64,000 bases of DNA from Muribaculaceae bacterium (GTDB lineage Bacteria > Bacteroidota > Bacteroidia > Bacteroidales > Muribaculaceae). Shown here one piece after another: positions 18,843 through 27,801 of this stretch. The DNA lies in contig WGUO01000011.1 of NCBI GenBank assembly GCA_014867205.1, positions 26,889 to 90,888 of the forward strand, read 5' to 3'. Within the stretch, counting starts at the first letter, position 1; each line of letters starts with the position of its first letter. The notes beneath the pieces were generated by a model that saw nothing but the letters and a program-made list of their open reading frames with translations, was not told the origin of the DNA and made no database searches. The position numbers were made by a program, and so were the translations under genes.

Positions 18843-19162
18843 CGATACATGAGATGCAGAAAGCCGTCGACCAATGGATTGAATCCATTGGCGGCGGCTA
18901 TTTCTCGGAACTGACCAACATGGTGCTCCTGACCGAGGAGACCGGCGAGCTGGCACGCGTAGTTGCGCGCACATACGGCGACCAGATCGCCAAACCGGGC
19001 GACCTGACCGACCCCCGCGCCAACCTGCGCGAGGAACTCGCCGACGTGCTGTGGGTGCTGACGTGTCTGGCCAACCAGACAGGCATCGACCTGCAGGAGG
19101 CGTTCGACGAGACGCTGCGCAAGAAGACCGGACGAGACGCCCGGCGATTTACTCGAGAGTGA
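18839..19162 (+). CDS. MazG-like nucleotide pyrophosphohydrolase
   Basis: A 107-residue all-helical protein. The metal-binding pattern of the MazG/dUTPase superfamily is visible: Glu33, Glu34 and Glu37 in LLTEETGELARV and Glu65, Glu66 and Asp69 in LREELADVLWVL. The single-domain size fits the short MazG-like hydrolases that remove pyrophosphate from (possibly non-canonical) NTPs. It is coupled to the unknown 18309 gene and overlaps the 3' end of the convergent TonB-like gene by 14 bp. Confidence 0.85.
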   Translation: MTIHEMQKAVDQWIESIGGGYFSELTNMVLLTEETGELARVVARTYGDQIAKPGDLTDPRANLREELADVLWVLTCLANQTGIDLQEAFDETLRKKTGRDARRFTRE

Positions 19163-19505
19163 AGCTGATGGCTGTCTCGACGATGCTCTCGACCGGGGTG
19201 CCGTTGTCGCTCGCGGGTGTCCATTTGGGCATCTGCTTGACAAGGCGTATCGCCTCACCCTCGAGGTCGGGGTCGACCATCCGCTTGATCTTGATGTTGC
19301 CTATAGAGCCGTCGGCCTTGACGGTGAAGACCACGTTGACCACGCCCTCGATGCCGTTGTCCTTGGCGGCCTGAGGATATTTCATGTTGGCGGCTATGTA
19401 ATCCTTCTCGGCCTGCTCGCCGCCGGGGAAACTCGCCGGAGTAAGCGCCCACGCGCTTGCGGAGAGACCCAGCGTGGCGGCCATCGCCATAAGTAACTTC
19501 TTCAT
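19149..19505 (-). CDS. Small periplasmic TonB C-terminal-domain protein
   Basis: I place the start at ATG 19505 (MKKLLMAMAATLGLSASAWA, a signal peptide); an upstream in-frame GTG at 19526 would hide the signal. The 118-residue product has the TonB C-terminal fold: IAANMKYPQAAKDNGIEGVV, VNVVFTVKADGSIGNIKI, then an amphipathic end. It lacks the Pro-rich spacer and anchoring helix of full TonB, so it is probably a free periplasmic TonB-like domain, a type common in Bacteroidetes. Last gene of the minus-strand run that begins with the TonB-dependent receptor. Confidence 0.8.
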   Translation of the reverse strand: MKKLLMAMAATLGLSASAWALTPASFPGGEQAEKDYIAANMKYPQAAKDNGIEGVVNVVFTVKADGSIGNIKIKRMVDPDLEGEAIRLVKQMPKWTPASDNGTPVESIVETAISFTLE

Positions 19506-19563
19506 GTCTATCAAGTTTATCGGCACACTGTCTCACAGGGCCTGTTCTGGCTTTTAGACCATA

Positions 19564-19596
19564 AGGGGGCGACAAGGTTTATCCATGTCTCCCCCT
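19564..19596. terminator. Hairpin between the TonB-like and GSGD-repeat genes
   Basis: AGGGGGCGACA pairs with TGTCTCCCCCT (one mismatch), followed by TATTTAT on the plus strand. It could end MazG-side transcription or separate the two minus-strand genes; the T-run is weak. Confidence 0.35.
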
Positions 19597-19640
19597 ATTT
19601 ATCACACCGGGCACAAAGGGCGCACCCGCTTCCGCTACCG

Positions 19641-20510
19641 TCAGTCGGTGATCTCGCCCGAGCCCTGCTCGGTCTTGGTGGTGCGCACGGCCTTGAGGCG
19701 TGTGGCCGTTATGTCGCCCGAGCCCTGGCAGGTGAGATAGGCCGCTACGGTCTCGCCCGAAAGTATTATGTCGCCCGAGCCCTGGCAGAGCGCCTGCACA
19801 GTCGAGGACTCTATGCCGCTGATCTTAACATCGCCCGAGCCCTGCACGATCACATCGACCGTGGAGCACTGTATCGAGTTGACACCGATGTCGCCCGAGC
19901 CTTGGGTCAGGACACGGCCCGTGGTGCATAGAGCCTTCCGGACAGTTATGTCGCCCGACCCGTAACTGCTTATCGACAACGAGGTACACTCCGTATTCTC
20001 CGCAATGATGTCGCCCGACCCGAAACACTGCAGCTTGATGCTGACAGCCTCCAGACTCTGGGCAATCAGGTCTCCGCTGCCGTAGATGTTGAAGGTGCCG
20101 ACAGCAGGGGCGGTGACGCGGATTGTCACATTGTCGTAGTAATGGTTGCCGTTGTTGCCTTGTGTCGGCCGGAAGGACAGCGTTCGGTTGCTGACACCGG
20201 CGTTAATCCGGCTCAGGGCCTCCTGAGGGCCCTCCATCACGACCTCGCAACGGTCGCCCTCGGTATAGATGATGTCATATGACGTATAGTTGACTATCTG
20301 GGCCAGATCATCGCCACAACCGAAGGTCTTGCGGATCTTCTTTTTGGAATCGCCCTTCTTGGAATCGCTGTCCGAGGGAGAAGTGACGACCAGGGTGCGT
20401 ACGCTTCGCTCACCCCTCTTCGTTCGGGTCTTTCGTGCGGACATATCAGGGGCACCACAGGCCAGCATGGCCGCCAGCAGCATTATGATGATAGAGATCT
20501 TAGCTTTCAT
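19641..20510 (-). CDS. GSGD-repeat (head GIN / DUF2807-like) lipid-anchored or exported protein
   Basis: A 289-residue protein with an N-terminal hydrophobic segment ending AAMLACGAP, which resembles a lipobox (Cys18). A basic, Ser/Lys-rich linker is followed by repeats of about 20 residues, each with Gly-Ser-Gly-Asp: IYGSGDLIAQ, CFGSGDIIAE, SYGSGDITVR, TQGSGDIGVN, VQGSGDVKIS, CQGSGDIILS, CQGSGDITAT and a terminal QGSGEITD. This is the pattern of the putative auto-transporter adhesin head domain (DUF2807), a right-handed beta-helix with GSGD turns. It is predicted to be on the cell envelope; binding partner unknown. Part of the sigma/anti-sigma run. Confidence 0.85.
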   Translation of the reverse strand: MKAKISIIIMLLAAMLACGAPDMSARKTRTKRGERSVRTLVVTSPSDSDSKKGDSKKKIRKTFGCGDDLAQIVNYTSYDIIYTEGDRCEVVMEGPQEALSRINAGVSNRTLSFRPTQGNNGNHYYDNVTIRVTAPAVGTFNIYGSGDLIAQSLEAVSIKLQCFGSGDIIAENTECTSLSISSYGSGDITVRKALCTTGRVLTQGSGDIGVNSIQCSTVDVIVQGSGDVKISGIESSTVQALCQGSGDIILSGETVAAYLTCQGSGDITATRLKAVRTTKTEQGSGEITD

Positions 20511-20533
20511 ATGATTGATTTTTGAGGAGTCGG

Positions 20534-21091
20534 TTATGATCGGCCGGAATCGGCGGAAATCATGTCAAGCAGTGTCGAGCAGGCGTCCTCGAGCAGATTG
20601 AGGACAAGTATAAAACCGGCCGCACCCTCGTAATATGGGTCAGGCACGGAGTCATACTCCGGATGCCCGGCCGCGAAATCAGTCATGCGGACTATCCGGG
20701 AGTCGCGGATGTCGGTATCGGCCAGGCCGTGCAGGTCGCGGATATTATAGTCGTCCATTCCCACGACGATGTCAAAGTCGTCGAGGTCATAGGGGCGGAT
20801 ACGGCGCGCACGGTGTCCGAGACGGTAGCCCCGCTGGAATGCGGCCTGCCGCATGCGTGAGTCCGGCAGGTCACCGGCGTGGCCGCCATAGAACCCGGCG
20901 GAGTCACACACTACCGTGATGCCCCTGTCAGCGGCCATATGCTCGGTGATGCCCTGGGCGGCCGGGCTGCGGCATATATTGCCGAGGCATACGAAAAGTA
21001 TCCTGGGCGGACGCTTCTCGGCGGCGGCGCGGGCAACGGCCGCGGCCACGAGCCGGCGCGCATGTTCGGTGGGTCGCGTCTCTCTTTTCAT
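20534..21091 (-). CDS. Low-molecular-weight protein-tyrosine phosphatase
   Basis: A 185-residue cytoplasmic protein. The phosphatase loop is CLGNICRS with nucleophile Cys35 and Arg41 (CX5R), and the general acid sits in VPDPYYEG. The N-terminus is about 25 residues longer than the usual domain, basic and Ala-rich; a later start is possible but none is better supported. The reaction is hydrolysis of phosphotyrosine, in bacteria often in capsule or stress control. It lies 23 bp before the GSGD gene and 37 bp after the DUF4252-like gene, so probably in one transcript. Confidence 0.92.
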   Translation of the reverse strand: MKRETRPTEHARRLVAAAVARAAAEKRPPRILFVCLGNICRSPAAQGITEHMAADRGITVVCDSAGFYGGHAGDLPDSRMRQAAFQRGYRLGHRARRIRPYDLDDFDIVVGMDDYNIRDLHGLADTDIRDSRIVRMTDFAAGHPEYDSVPDPYYEGAAGFILVLNLLEDACSTLLDMISADSGRS

Positions 21092-21128
21092 ATTCTATAA
21101 TTCCCGTATATACCTTATTCGCAACTTC

Positions 21129-21872
21129 TTATCTCTCAATGACTGTCATATCCGGCTTGCTGAACGCGGCCTCGAAAGAACCGCCGATAGCCTCGCCGAT
21201 ACATGTGCCTATTGTCTCGCCAATCTCATCGAGCTCACTGAGCTCACTGAGTTGACTCAACCGTCCCAACTGGCTCAGCTGGCTCAGCTGGCTCAGTTGA
21301 CTCAGCTGGCTCAAATCACTCAGGCGCCCGAGGGTCTGGGCATCGTCAAGAGGAACAAGACCGTTGACCGAGGACTCGTAGGGGTTCTGCGGACGTCTGA
21401 GACCCTTGTCCCAGTCGATCACCACGACCTCGCAGACATTGCGGGCGTCGCAACTCCATATAATCAGCTGGGTCAAGATATCATTATCCTTGAACTTCTC
21501 ATAGACGACATACTCCTGAGCGCCCTGCTTGCTCCGCATCACTACCTCGATATCCTTGTTCTTCTTCAGATAGTCAGAGAGGATCTTGCGGGCCATTTTC
21601 ACGGATTCCTCCGAATAGCACTGGTAGGAGTAGAGGGAAGAGAAGCCGTCGCTGAGGTCCATCGAATGTGAGCCGTCATGGTTAAACCATCTCTTCTTAT
21701 TGTGCGCGAACCGACCCGAGACATATGTGCTCTCGACAGACGGCAGACTGCTGAGCTGCTCGAAAATATCCTCGGCCTGCGCCACCGCCGGGAAACAGAA
21801 TGCACCCAGCAGAAGTGCTACGACCGTCAACGGCAGCCTGATTGCCGATGGTAAAAGATTTGAGATATTCAT
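21129..21872 (-). CDS. DUF4252-like exported protein with (Leu-Ser-Gln)n tail
   Basis: A 247-residue protein: signal peptide (ending FPAVAQAE), a globular domain (about 30-165: EQLSSLPSVESTYVSGRF, SLYSYQCYSEESVKMAR, VYEKFKDNDILTQLIIWS) of the DUF4252 type that often accompanies ECF sigma/anti-sigma pairs in Bacteroidetes, then a tandem run of Leu-Ser-Gln units and an amphipathic end. Family assignment is from context and pattern only. The tail comes from a 9-bp DNA repeat whose copy number could change without breaking the frame. Confidence 0.7.
   Translation of the reverse strand: MNISNLLPSAIRLPLTVVALLLGAFCFPAVAQAEDIFEQLSSLPSVESTYVSGRFAHNKKRWFNHDGSHSMDLSDGFSSLYSYQCYSEESVKMARKILSDYLKKNKDIEVVMRSKQGAQEYVVYEKFKDNDILTQLIIWSCDARNVCEVVVIDWDKGLRRPQNPYESSVNGLVPLDDAQTLGRLSDLSQLSQLSQLSQLSQLGRLSQLSELSELDEIGETIGTCIGEAIGGSFEAAFSKPDMTVIER
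21228..21325. repeat. 9-bp tandem repeat coding (Leu-Ser-Gln)n
   Basis: Coding strand units CTGAGCCAG and variants, about five clean copies, one divergent unit (Leu-Gly-Arg), then three more ending in Leu-Ser-Glu. Lies inside the 21129-21872 gene. Confidence 0.8.
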
Positions 21873-21906
21873 AACTATGGTTTTGACAAAAGATTAATGA
21901 AATAGA

Positions 21907-22767
21907 TTAATATGATATGCGGCTGACCTCCATATCGTAGTTGTCGTCAATGACATCGAGACGTCGGTCCTCGCGCATCATGTTGCCCTCGAGACGTGAG
22001 AATATCGAGTTTACAATCGCGTAGGCCTCGCGCTCATCGTCGACCACCCGGTAGTTGGCGGCGATCATGCGCTCCTCCTCGGGTGTATAGTCTGGCATCT
22101 CATTAGCGACCTCCGCATTGGCATATGACGGATAACCGACGGATGTATTCTCATCAGCCGGCTCTGCATCGTGGCGCGCCGAGGCGCCCGCAGACCTTGC
22201 GGCACGCCTGTTGCCGCGGCGGACGGACCCAGGCTTTTCGGCACGGGCCGCGAGTCCGTCAGGAGCAATCGCCATAACCAGCGTATCCTCGGCGGCAGCT
22301 AAAGAGGGGGAGGGATTGCCACGGCGCGCGGTGTCGACAGCCGATGCAATAGTGCCCCCGGGCTGTGCCGGAATCATCTCCGGCATGTCAATCAGAGTCC
22401 AGAAGGTTGTCACGACAGCGGTGAGGCAGGCGGCGGCCGCCACAGCGACCAGCAGTCGCCGACGCCATGCGGAGTGCCGGAAAACCTTTGGCTCGCGACC
22501 GGTGCTGTCGCCGGCAATCTCCGCGTCAAGAGCGGCACTGATGCGGTCCGAAAGTTCCGCCGGAATATCGGCCGGCTCGGCACTCAGTCCGGACATGGAC
22601 CTGAAGAGAACCTTGTCTGCCTCGAGGTCGGCGGGAAGCGGGCCGGCACATGAGAAGAACTCCTCAAGGCGACCTATCTCCGGCTGCGACGCGATGCCCT
22701 CGTAGTATCGGGCAAGCATCCCGCGTATGTCAGCGTATTCGTTGTGTGTATGATCGTTCATATTCAT
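21907..22767 (-). CDS. Anti-sigma-type single-span membrane protein
   Basis: A 286-residue protein. The cytoplasmic N-terminus (MARYYEGIASQPEIGRLEEF) and about 110 residues are acidic and helical. One membrane span (LLVAVAAAACLTAVVTTFW, about 109-127) follows a basic RRR, and the periplasmic part is Ala/Arg-rich. This layout and its position 12 bp after an ECF sigma gene indicate an anti-sigma factor, although no zinc-binding HxxxCxxC is present. The function is inferred from synteny. The end (REAYAIVNSIFSRLEGNM) is a helix of unknown role. Confidence 0.72.
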   Translation of the reverse strand: MNMNDHTHNEYADIRGMLARYYEGIASQPEIGRLEEFFSCAGPLPADLEADKVLFRSMSGLSAEPADIPAELSDRISAALDAEIAGDSTGREPKVFRHSAWRRRLLVAVAAAACLTAVVTTFWTLIDMPEMIPAQPGGTIASAVDTARRGNPSPSLAAAEDTLVMAIAPDGLAARAEKPGSVRRGNRRAARSAGASARHDAEPADENTSVGYPSYANAEVANEMPDYTPEEERMIAANYRVVDDEREAYAIVNSIFSRLEGNMMREDRRLDVIDDNYDMEVSRISY

Positions 22768-22779
22768 GAGGAAAGAATT

Positions 22780-23268
22780 TTAAAGGTTTTTATCGAGCAA
22801 CTCCCTGAGTCGCCGTCGTCCTCTCGAGAGGAGCTGGCGTACATTGTTCTCGGTCTGGCCTGTCGCCTCGGCTATCTCGTGGTTGTCGAGTCCACCGAAA
22901 CCGCTGAGGCGAATCACCTCTCTCTGTCCGCCCGGCAGTGTGTCAATCAGCACCTCGATGCGGCGCCGGGTGTCACGGTACTCTGTCTGCGGCCTGTCAT
23001 CAGCAGCGATGGCGCCGGCCTCTTCAAGCGGTACGGCTGCCCGCTTTCGTCTCAGCCATGTGAGGCACTCGTTGCGGAATGCACCCAGGCAGTAGAGTCT
23101 CGTCTCTCCGGGCTGAAGGGGAATCCCGTCGCGGTGGCGCCATAGCCGTATCAGTGTCTCCTGCACCGTGTCGGCCGCGTCGTCGGGGGGTATGCCCATG
23201 CGGAGGGCGATGCCGTACATCAGCCTCTGCAGCGGGACAACCCGTTCTCGGAATTCCTTTTCTATCAT
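22780..23268 (-). CDS. ECF-family RNA polymerase sigma factor
   Basis: A 162-residue sigma-70 family protein with region 2 (ADTVQETLIRLWRHRD, LGAFRNECLTWLRRKR) and region 4 HTH (LPGGQREVIRLSGFGGLDN, then ATGQTENNVRQLLSRGRRRL). It lacks regions 1 and 3, as ECF factors do. It starts 24 bp after the TonB-dependent receptor and is followed by the anti-sigma gene. Its targets are probably the envelope genes in the same run; autoregulation is likely but not shown. Confidence 0.92.
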   Translation of the reverse strand: MIEKEFRERVVPLQRLMYGIALRMGIPPDDAADTVQETLIRLWRHRDGIPLQPGETRLYCLGAFRNECLTWLRRKRAAVPLEEAGAIAADDRPQTEYRDTRRRIEVLIDTLPGGQREVIRLSGFGGLDNHEIAEATGQTENNVRQLLSRGRRRLRELLDKNL

Positions 23269-23292
23269 ACCCTGAGATGCCAGACCGCTATT

Positions 23293-25551
23293 TTATTTGT
23301 TACCCGACTTTGAGCCGGATGATTCCTTCTCTATATTTGCCGCCGTGCGCTTGACGTCAGACTTCAGGCCGCCGAACTTGAAGGTTACGCTGAGGCCGAC
23401 GTTCCATTGCTTGTAGCGGGTCGTATTGGTGAGCGCGACGGTCTCGCTGGTCTGCCGGTAGGTGTTCTTACGGCTTACAGGCAGAATATTATTGAGGCTC
23501 AGCGAGACGTTGAGCGCGTCATCCTTGAGGAACGAGCGGCTGGCGCTTAGACCATAGTAATATCCGTTGGAGCCCCGGCTCTGCAGGTCGATCCACGGGG
23601 TGTAGAAGCCACCATAGGCGCTCATCCTCACCTTGCACGGCATCGTGTAGTTGACGTTGGTGTTGAAATATGTCTGCCAGCCGTGATTGGAGGCCTTGAG
23701 CAGTTCGGAGTCCGCATGCATGTCCTGATAGGATGCCGATGCATAGAGCGACCAGCGCAGTGCGTCGGTAATGCTCCAGTCGAGGTTCCCCTCGATCTCG
23801 AGCTGCTGGTAGCGGCCTATATTGGCGTAGGTGGAGTGCATGATGCCGTCGCGCATGAATATAACGTCATTGATCGAGTTTGCTATATAACTGTACGTGA
23901 CTTTTGCACTTCCCGAGAGTTTGCCGGCGTAGTTGGAGTATGAGAGCGACACATTATGGCTTTTCTGGCTCTTGAGGCCAGGGTTGCCGTACTGTATCTG
24001 GCCCGGCGTCATGGTGTTGACATAGGGGTTGAGTGCCCAGAGACCGGGGCGCGAGATTCGCGTCTGGTAAGCGAGGCGCAGGCTCGTGGCGTCGGTCATG
24101 TTGTAGCTTATCGCCGCATTGGGGACTATGTCGTTGAGACGCGAGGTGAAGTCGGGATAGGCACCGGTATGGTAGTCGAGCCCCATGCGGGTGTGCTCGT
24201 AGCGCAGCCCGGCCTTGATGTTCCACTTGGCGAACGTACCGGTGTATGATCCATAGGCGGCATATATATCCTTGAACTGCTTCATCTTGACTGTCAATGC
24301 CGGGTCAATGACCGCTGAGGCGTCGCTCTCGCCGAACATAGACTCGGAGTCGCTGGGAGTACGGTTGAGGTTTACCTTGGCACCGGCCTCGATGAGGTGA
24401 TGGCTGTTGATCTGATTGGAATAATCGGCCTGGACGACGTGCGAGATATCGTCGGTCGCGTTAAGGCTGGCCGAGTATGGCAGTTCCTGCGGGTCGCCCT
24501 CGGACTCCTCGACAGCATACCATGTGCGGTTATGCTGATGGCCGTAGTCGAAGAGGTAGGAAAGCACGAGGGTATGGTCCTTGCGGCCGAACGAATGTTG
24601 GTAGGAGGCCTCGGCGCCGGCACCGTTATAGATACCCTTGTTACGCGAGTCGCGGGTCAGACGCCATATCTGCGACAGGTCGGGGGCCAGCATCGACCGT
24701 TCCTCCTCGGTATGGTTTCCCCAGCCGTTGTTGGCCCAGTAGGCCGACAGGGTGAAGAGGTTGGCGGTGTCGGGTTCCCACGACATGTTCATCCTGGTGG
24801 AGGCATAGTCCCAGCCGGAGGTCCAGGCGGAACGGGAGAGACGGAGATGGTCGCGGCTGCCGGTCAGGTCCTCGGTGCGCCGCTCGGTCGTGGCCTTGCG
24901 GGGGAAGACGCGTCCGTTGTTGTAGGCTATGTTTGCGCCGATCATCACGTTGCCGACACGCGTGCGGGCGTCGACGTTACCTCCGGCCTGATATGCGTTG
25001 ACCCATGCCGAGAGCTGCGCCATGAAGCCCGACAGCGAGCGGTTGGAGTCGGTGACGATATTCAGTATGCCACCCACGCCCTCGGCCTCATATTTCGCAC
25101 CCGGCTCGGAGATGACCTCAATCTTCTTGATCGTGGAGGCGGGTATTGACTTCAGGACCGTCTTGATGTCACCCTTGAGCATCGGGTCCTCATGGTTGTT
25201 GATAAGAATCTTGAAGCTTGTCTGGCCGTTTACCCTCACATTGTCGTCGGCGTCGACGGTCACACCGGGCACCTTGCGGAGAATCTCCAGGATGTTGGAG
25301 TTGCCGGCCTCGGGGTCCTCGGTTACGTTATAGGTGAGTTTGGCGCCGTCGCTCTGCACGAGCTTTCGCTGCTGCACGATGACGAAATCGTCGAGTTCGG
25401 TGAACTCGGCATCGGCCACGGAGTCGGCGGGAGCCTCGGTTTCCGCGGGTGTGCCGGCGGCCTCTTCGGTCGCCGGCTCCGCGGCAAAGGTATGTAGGTA
25501 TGAGAAAATCACGAGGATCGCGGTGAGGGTGATGGTCCGGTTCATATGCAT
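23293..25551 (-). CDS. TonB-dependent outer-membrane receptor (barrel type 3)
   Basis: A 752-residue protein, start ATG 25551 (or 25545), signal peptide ending HTFAAEP. After an acidic Glu/Ala segment comes the plug domain: NILEILRKVPGVTVDADDNV, TSFKILINN, IKKIEVISEPGAKYEAEGVG, GILNIVTDS. The barrel follows, with a final strand WNVGLSVTFKFGGL and a basic tail. It imports an unknown ligand through the outer membrane using TonB energy. No classical N-terminal carboxypeptidase-like domain is present. It heads the sigma/anti-sigma run, a layout like FecA or Fec-like signalling, though no N-terminal signalling domain is visible. Confidence 0.88.
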   Translation of the reverse strand: MHMNRTITLTAILVIFSYLHTFAAEPATEEAAGTPAETEAPADSVADAEFTELDDFVIVQQRKLVQSDGAKLTYNVTEDPEAGNSNILEILRKVPGVTVDADDNVRVNGQTSFKILINNHEDPMLKGDIKTVLKSIPASTIKKIEVISEPGAKYEAEGVGGILNIVTDSNRSLSGFMAQLSAWVNAYQAGGNVDARTRVGNVMIGANIAYNNGRVFPRKATTERRTEDLTGSRDHLRLSRSAWTSGWDYASTRMNMSWEPDTANLFTLSAYWANNGWGNHTEEERSMLAPDLSQIWRLTRDSRNKGIYNGAGAEASYQHSFGRKDHTLVLSYLFDYGHQHNRTWYAVEESEGDPQELPYSASLNATDDISHVVQADYSNQINSHHLIEAGAKVNLNRTPSDSESMFGESDASAVIDPALTVKMKQFKDIYAAYGSYTGTFAKWNIKAGLRYEHTRMGLDYHTGAYPDFTSRLNDIVPNAAISYNMTDATSLRLAYQTRISRPGLWALNPYVNTMTPGQIQYGNPGLKSQKSHNVSLSYSNYAGKLSGSAKVTYSYIANSINDVIFMRDGIMHSTYANIGRYQQLEIEGNLDWSITDALRWSLYASASYQDMHADSELLKASNHGWQTYFNTNVNYTMPCKVRMSAYGGFYTPWIDLQSRGSNGYYYGLSASRSFLKDDALNVSLSLNNILPVSRKNTYRQTSETVALTNTTRYKQWNVGLSVTFKFGGLKSDVKRTAANIEKESSGSKSGNK

Positions 25552-25635
25552 TTCGGTTTGCGTTACATATACCCTAACTACTCTCGCCTACGGTTTGTGA
25601 CACTCATCCCATATTTTTTCCAATTAGTTTAGATT

Positions 25636-26097
25636 TCAGGGTCGTCGTCGAGTGGACTTGTAGAAATAGAGAGATGTCGCGAGACAAAGCGCAATCAGTA
25701 TCCATTCCATCGGGGTGGTGGGGACATCGTGCTCGAACACATAGAATGCCAGCGGAAAGCCTCCAATCGGAAGCCACAGCAATTTCATGATCCTGTGCCT
25801 GTAAACAGCCTTGGCAACGGCCTCTATCCTGCTGTCTGAAGAATTAGGATACATATCTCTGATCAGTGCCTTGAGTGACAGGTATGAATTGCGTGCATAT
25901 TGCCCGCAATACCAGATAGCGCCGAACCAGAAAAGCATCAGAACCGCCCAGGGTATTGACGAGAATAATTCAAGGAACTCCGACATCTCGCCATATTTCA
26001 CCATCGCCTTTATGGCATACGCTGCATAGAAACACGCCATGACCGACACCGCCGCGATGCACCCGTATCTCCAACTGTCGTTTCTTATTCTTTCCAT
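25636..26097 (-). CDS. Four-span membrane protein, unknown
   Basis: A 153-residue protein with four predicted spans (AAVSVMACFYAAYAI, AVLMLFWFGAIWYCG, LLWLPIGGFPLAFYVF, WILIALCLATSLYFY) and a conserved-looking cytoplasmic loop with SSDSRIEAVAKAVYRHR. The short basic C-terminus is KSTRRRP. No family recognised. It lies 27 bp after the AAA gene at 26125 and may be co-transcribed. Confidence 0.7.
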   Translation of the reverse strand: MERIRNDSWRYGCIAAVSVMACFYAAYAIKAMVKYGEMSEFLELFSSIPWAVLMLFWFGAIWYCGQYARNSYLSLKALIRDMYPNSSDSRIEAVAKAVYRHRIMKLLWLPIGGFPLAFYVFEHDVPTTPMEWILIALCLATSLYFYKSTRRRP

Positions 26098-26124
26098 AAC
26101 AATATATTTAATTGCACATTAAGA

Positions 26125-27714
26125 CTATTCTTCGTCAATGATCCAATTGTCAAGGCTCCGCGTCTTGTCTGAGAATGAAGCACCTATCTTGACGAGTTTT
26201 CGGCCATCGGCCTTAAAAGGAAGTAGATATGATTTGGAATCAATCTGAGACATAGCCTTTTCTGCGGACTGATTCATTTTGAACTCAAATACATAAATGA
26301 TATCCGGCGTCTTGATTACCATGTCAATACGCCCCGAGGATGTCTTGTACTCTATGTGGGTAAGGAAACCCAAAAGCTTGGCTATAATAAACAGAATATC
26401 CTGATAATGCTGCTCGAGCTCCAGGCGGTTGAAACCGTCATAATCAAAATCGGCAAAGAGACTTTGCAGTCTTATCATGAACTCCTCAATGCGGCCGGAG
26501 TTGACGTCGTCGTAAAACCTGAGAATACTGAATGCGGAATCTTCGTTGGGTTTGGGAGAGTAGACATTCATCAGCTGAAGGAAAAACCCCTGTTCTACCT
26601 CGCGATTGGGGAATCCGAGCTTAAGCATGTTAAACTCATGACGATAACCCTTTATGGTCAGATAGCCGGCCTGATACAGAACTGGTATCAGAGAATAGTG
26701 AGTATCGAACGAGACATTTTCCACAGCACTTTGGGAAATCTCTACCTCGCCAAGTTTCTGCAATGACAATTGCCTCGACTTTATCATTTTGATGAGGAAA
26801 GTCGGGGTGCCAGTCCGGAACCAATAGTCTCCGAAGTCCTTTTTCTGCAAAGCATTAAGCAGACTGAAAGGATTATATATGTCTGGACTTCCCTTAGGCG
26901 AAAAGTGATAACCGTCATAATTCAGACGCAGTTTGCCGAAAGCCTCGTCGACAGAAATATTGTTGCTTTCCGCAATGGTCTCTATGCTATCGGGGAAATA
27001 ATGGTGAAGTTCGTCTTGCGTAATCCCACAGATGCCGCTGTATTCCTCAAGCATTGAGATGTCATTGAGGTTATTTAAGTCGCTGAATATGCTGAGGTGA
27101 CCGAACCGTGTCACGCCTGTAAGCATGGCAAACTGAATGTGTGAGTCCTGACTCTTGAGATTGCTGTAGAACGCACGCAAGTCTCCTTTGTATATCTCCT
27201 GAAGGTCAGGACGGTCAATTGTCTCAAGGAGCGGCTTGTCATATTCGTCGACAAGAATCACGACCTTGTGACCCGACTGTCTGTGTGCCTCGGCTATGAC
27301 GTTTTTGAAGCGCAGCCCATACGCCAGCCTGTCAAGTGGAGTTATGCCATATTTATTTTCCCATCCTGACAGAAAATCATCAAGATGCGAGGTCACTCCG
27401 GTCGGAGAACTGTAATTACTTCCGGTCAGATCGAGATGCAATACGGGCACCGCTTGCCAGTCATAATCATATTTTTCAATTGCAAGACCATGGAAAAGAT
27501 CCTTCCGTCCATTGAAAAACTCCTCGATAGTAGATAGCAGCAGGGACTTGCCGAATCTGCGCGGTCTACTCAGAAAGTAATATTTCCCACTTGATATAAG
27601 TTGGTGTATGTACTCGGTCTTATCGACATAAACATACCCTCTTTCCCGGATTTCCGAGAAAGACTGTACACCGATAGGATATAGAAGCTGGTTCATGGGA
27701 ATCTCGTATGACAT
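26125..27714 (-). CDS. AAA-ATPase-like protein with PD-(D/E)XK nuclease domain
   Basis: Start taken at ATG 27714 (MSYEIPMNQLLYPIG); ATG 27729 and GTG 27738 are in frame. About 529 residues of the family made of an AAA-ATPase-like domain (Walker A in RPRRFGKSLLLSTI, Walker B in VVILVDEYDKPL) and a C-terminal PD-(D/E)XK domain (HIEYKTSSGRIDMVIKTPD, VFEFKMNQSAEKAMSQ). These proteins are numerous in gut Bacteroidetes; their function is not settled, with nucleic-acid or defence roles proposed. Divergent from lysS. Confidence 0.88.
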   Translation of the reverse strand: MSYEIPMNQLLYPIGVQSFSEIRERGYVYVDKTEYIHQLISSGKYYFLSRPRRFGKSLLLSTIEEFFNGRKDLFHGLAIEKYDYDWQAVPVLHLDLTGSNYSSPTGVTSHLDDFLSGWENKYGITPLDRLAYGLRFKNVIAEAHRQSGHKVVILVDEYDKPLLETIDRPDLQEIYKGDLRAFYSNLKSQDSHIQFAMLTGVTRFGHLSIFSDLNNLNDISMLEEYSGICGITQDELHHYFPDSIETIAESNNISVDEAFGKLRLNYDGYHFSPKGSPDIYNPFSLLNALQKKDFGDYWFRTGTPTFLIKMIKSRQLSLQKLGEVEISQSAVENVSFDTHYSLIPVLYQAGYLTIKGYRHEFNMLKLGFPNREVEQGFFLQLMNVYSPKPNEDSAFSILRFYDDVNSGRIEEFMIRLQSLFADFDYDGFNRLELEQHYQDILFIIAKLLGFLTHIEYKTSSGRIDMVIKTPDIIYVFEFKMNQSAEKAMSQIDSKSYLLPFKADGRKLVKIGASFSDKTRSLDNWIIDEE

Positions 27715-27801
27715 GTTAGTTTTCCCCATAATTGGCACGGTTGTGGATTACACACACAAAGATAAGCAACAGAATCAGATTTTGCAAATCATTGGCTTTA
27801 A

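Noticed and set aside
19640..20090. Regularly spaced TGTCGCCCGA-type repeats, like a CRISPR array
   Set aside because: The spacing of about 57-63 bp and in-frame Gly-Ser-Gly-Asp coding show they are protein repeats; there are no unique spacers or cas genes.
26125..27714. Defence-system assignment for the AAA/PD-(D/E)XK gene
   Set aside because: Domains fit a nuclease-ATPase, but there are no partner genes and the family is common in ordinary genomes, so no system is claimed.
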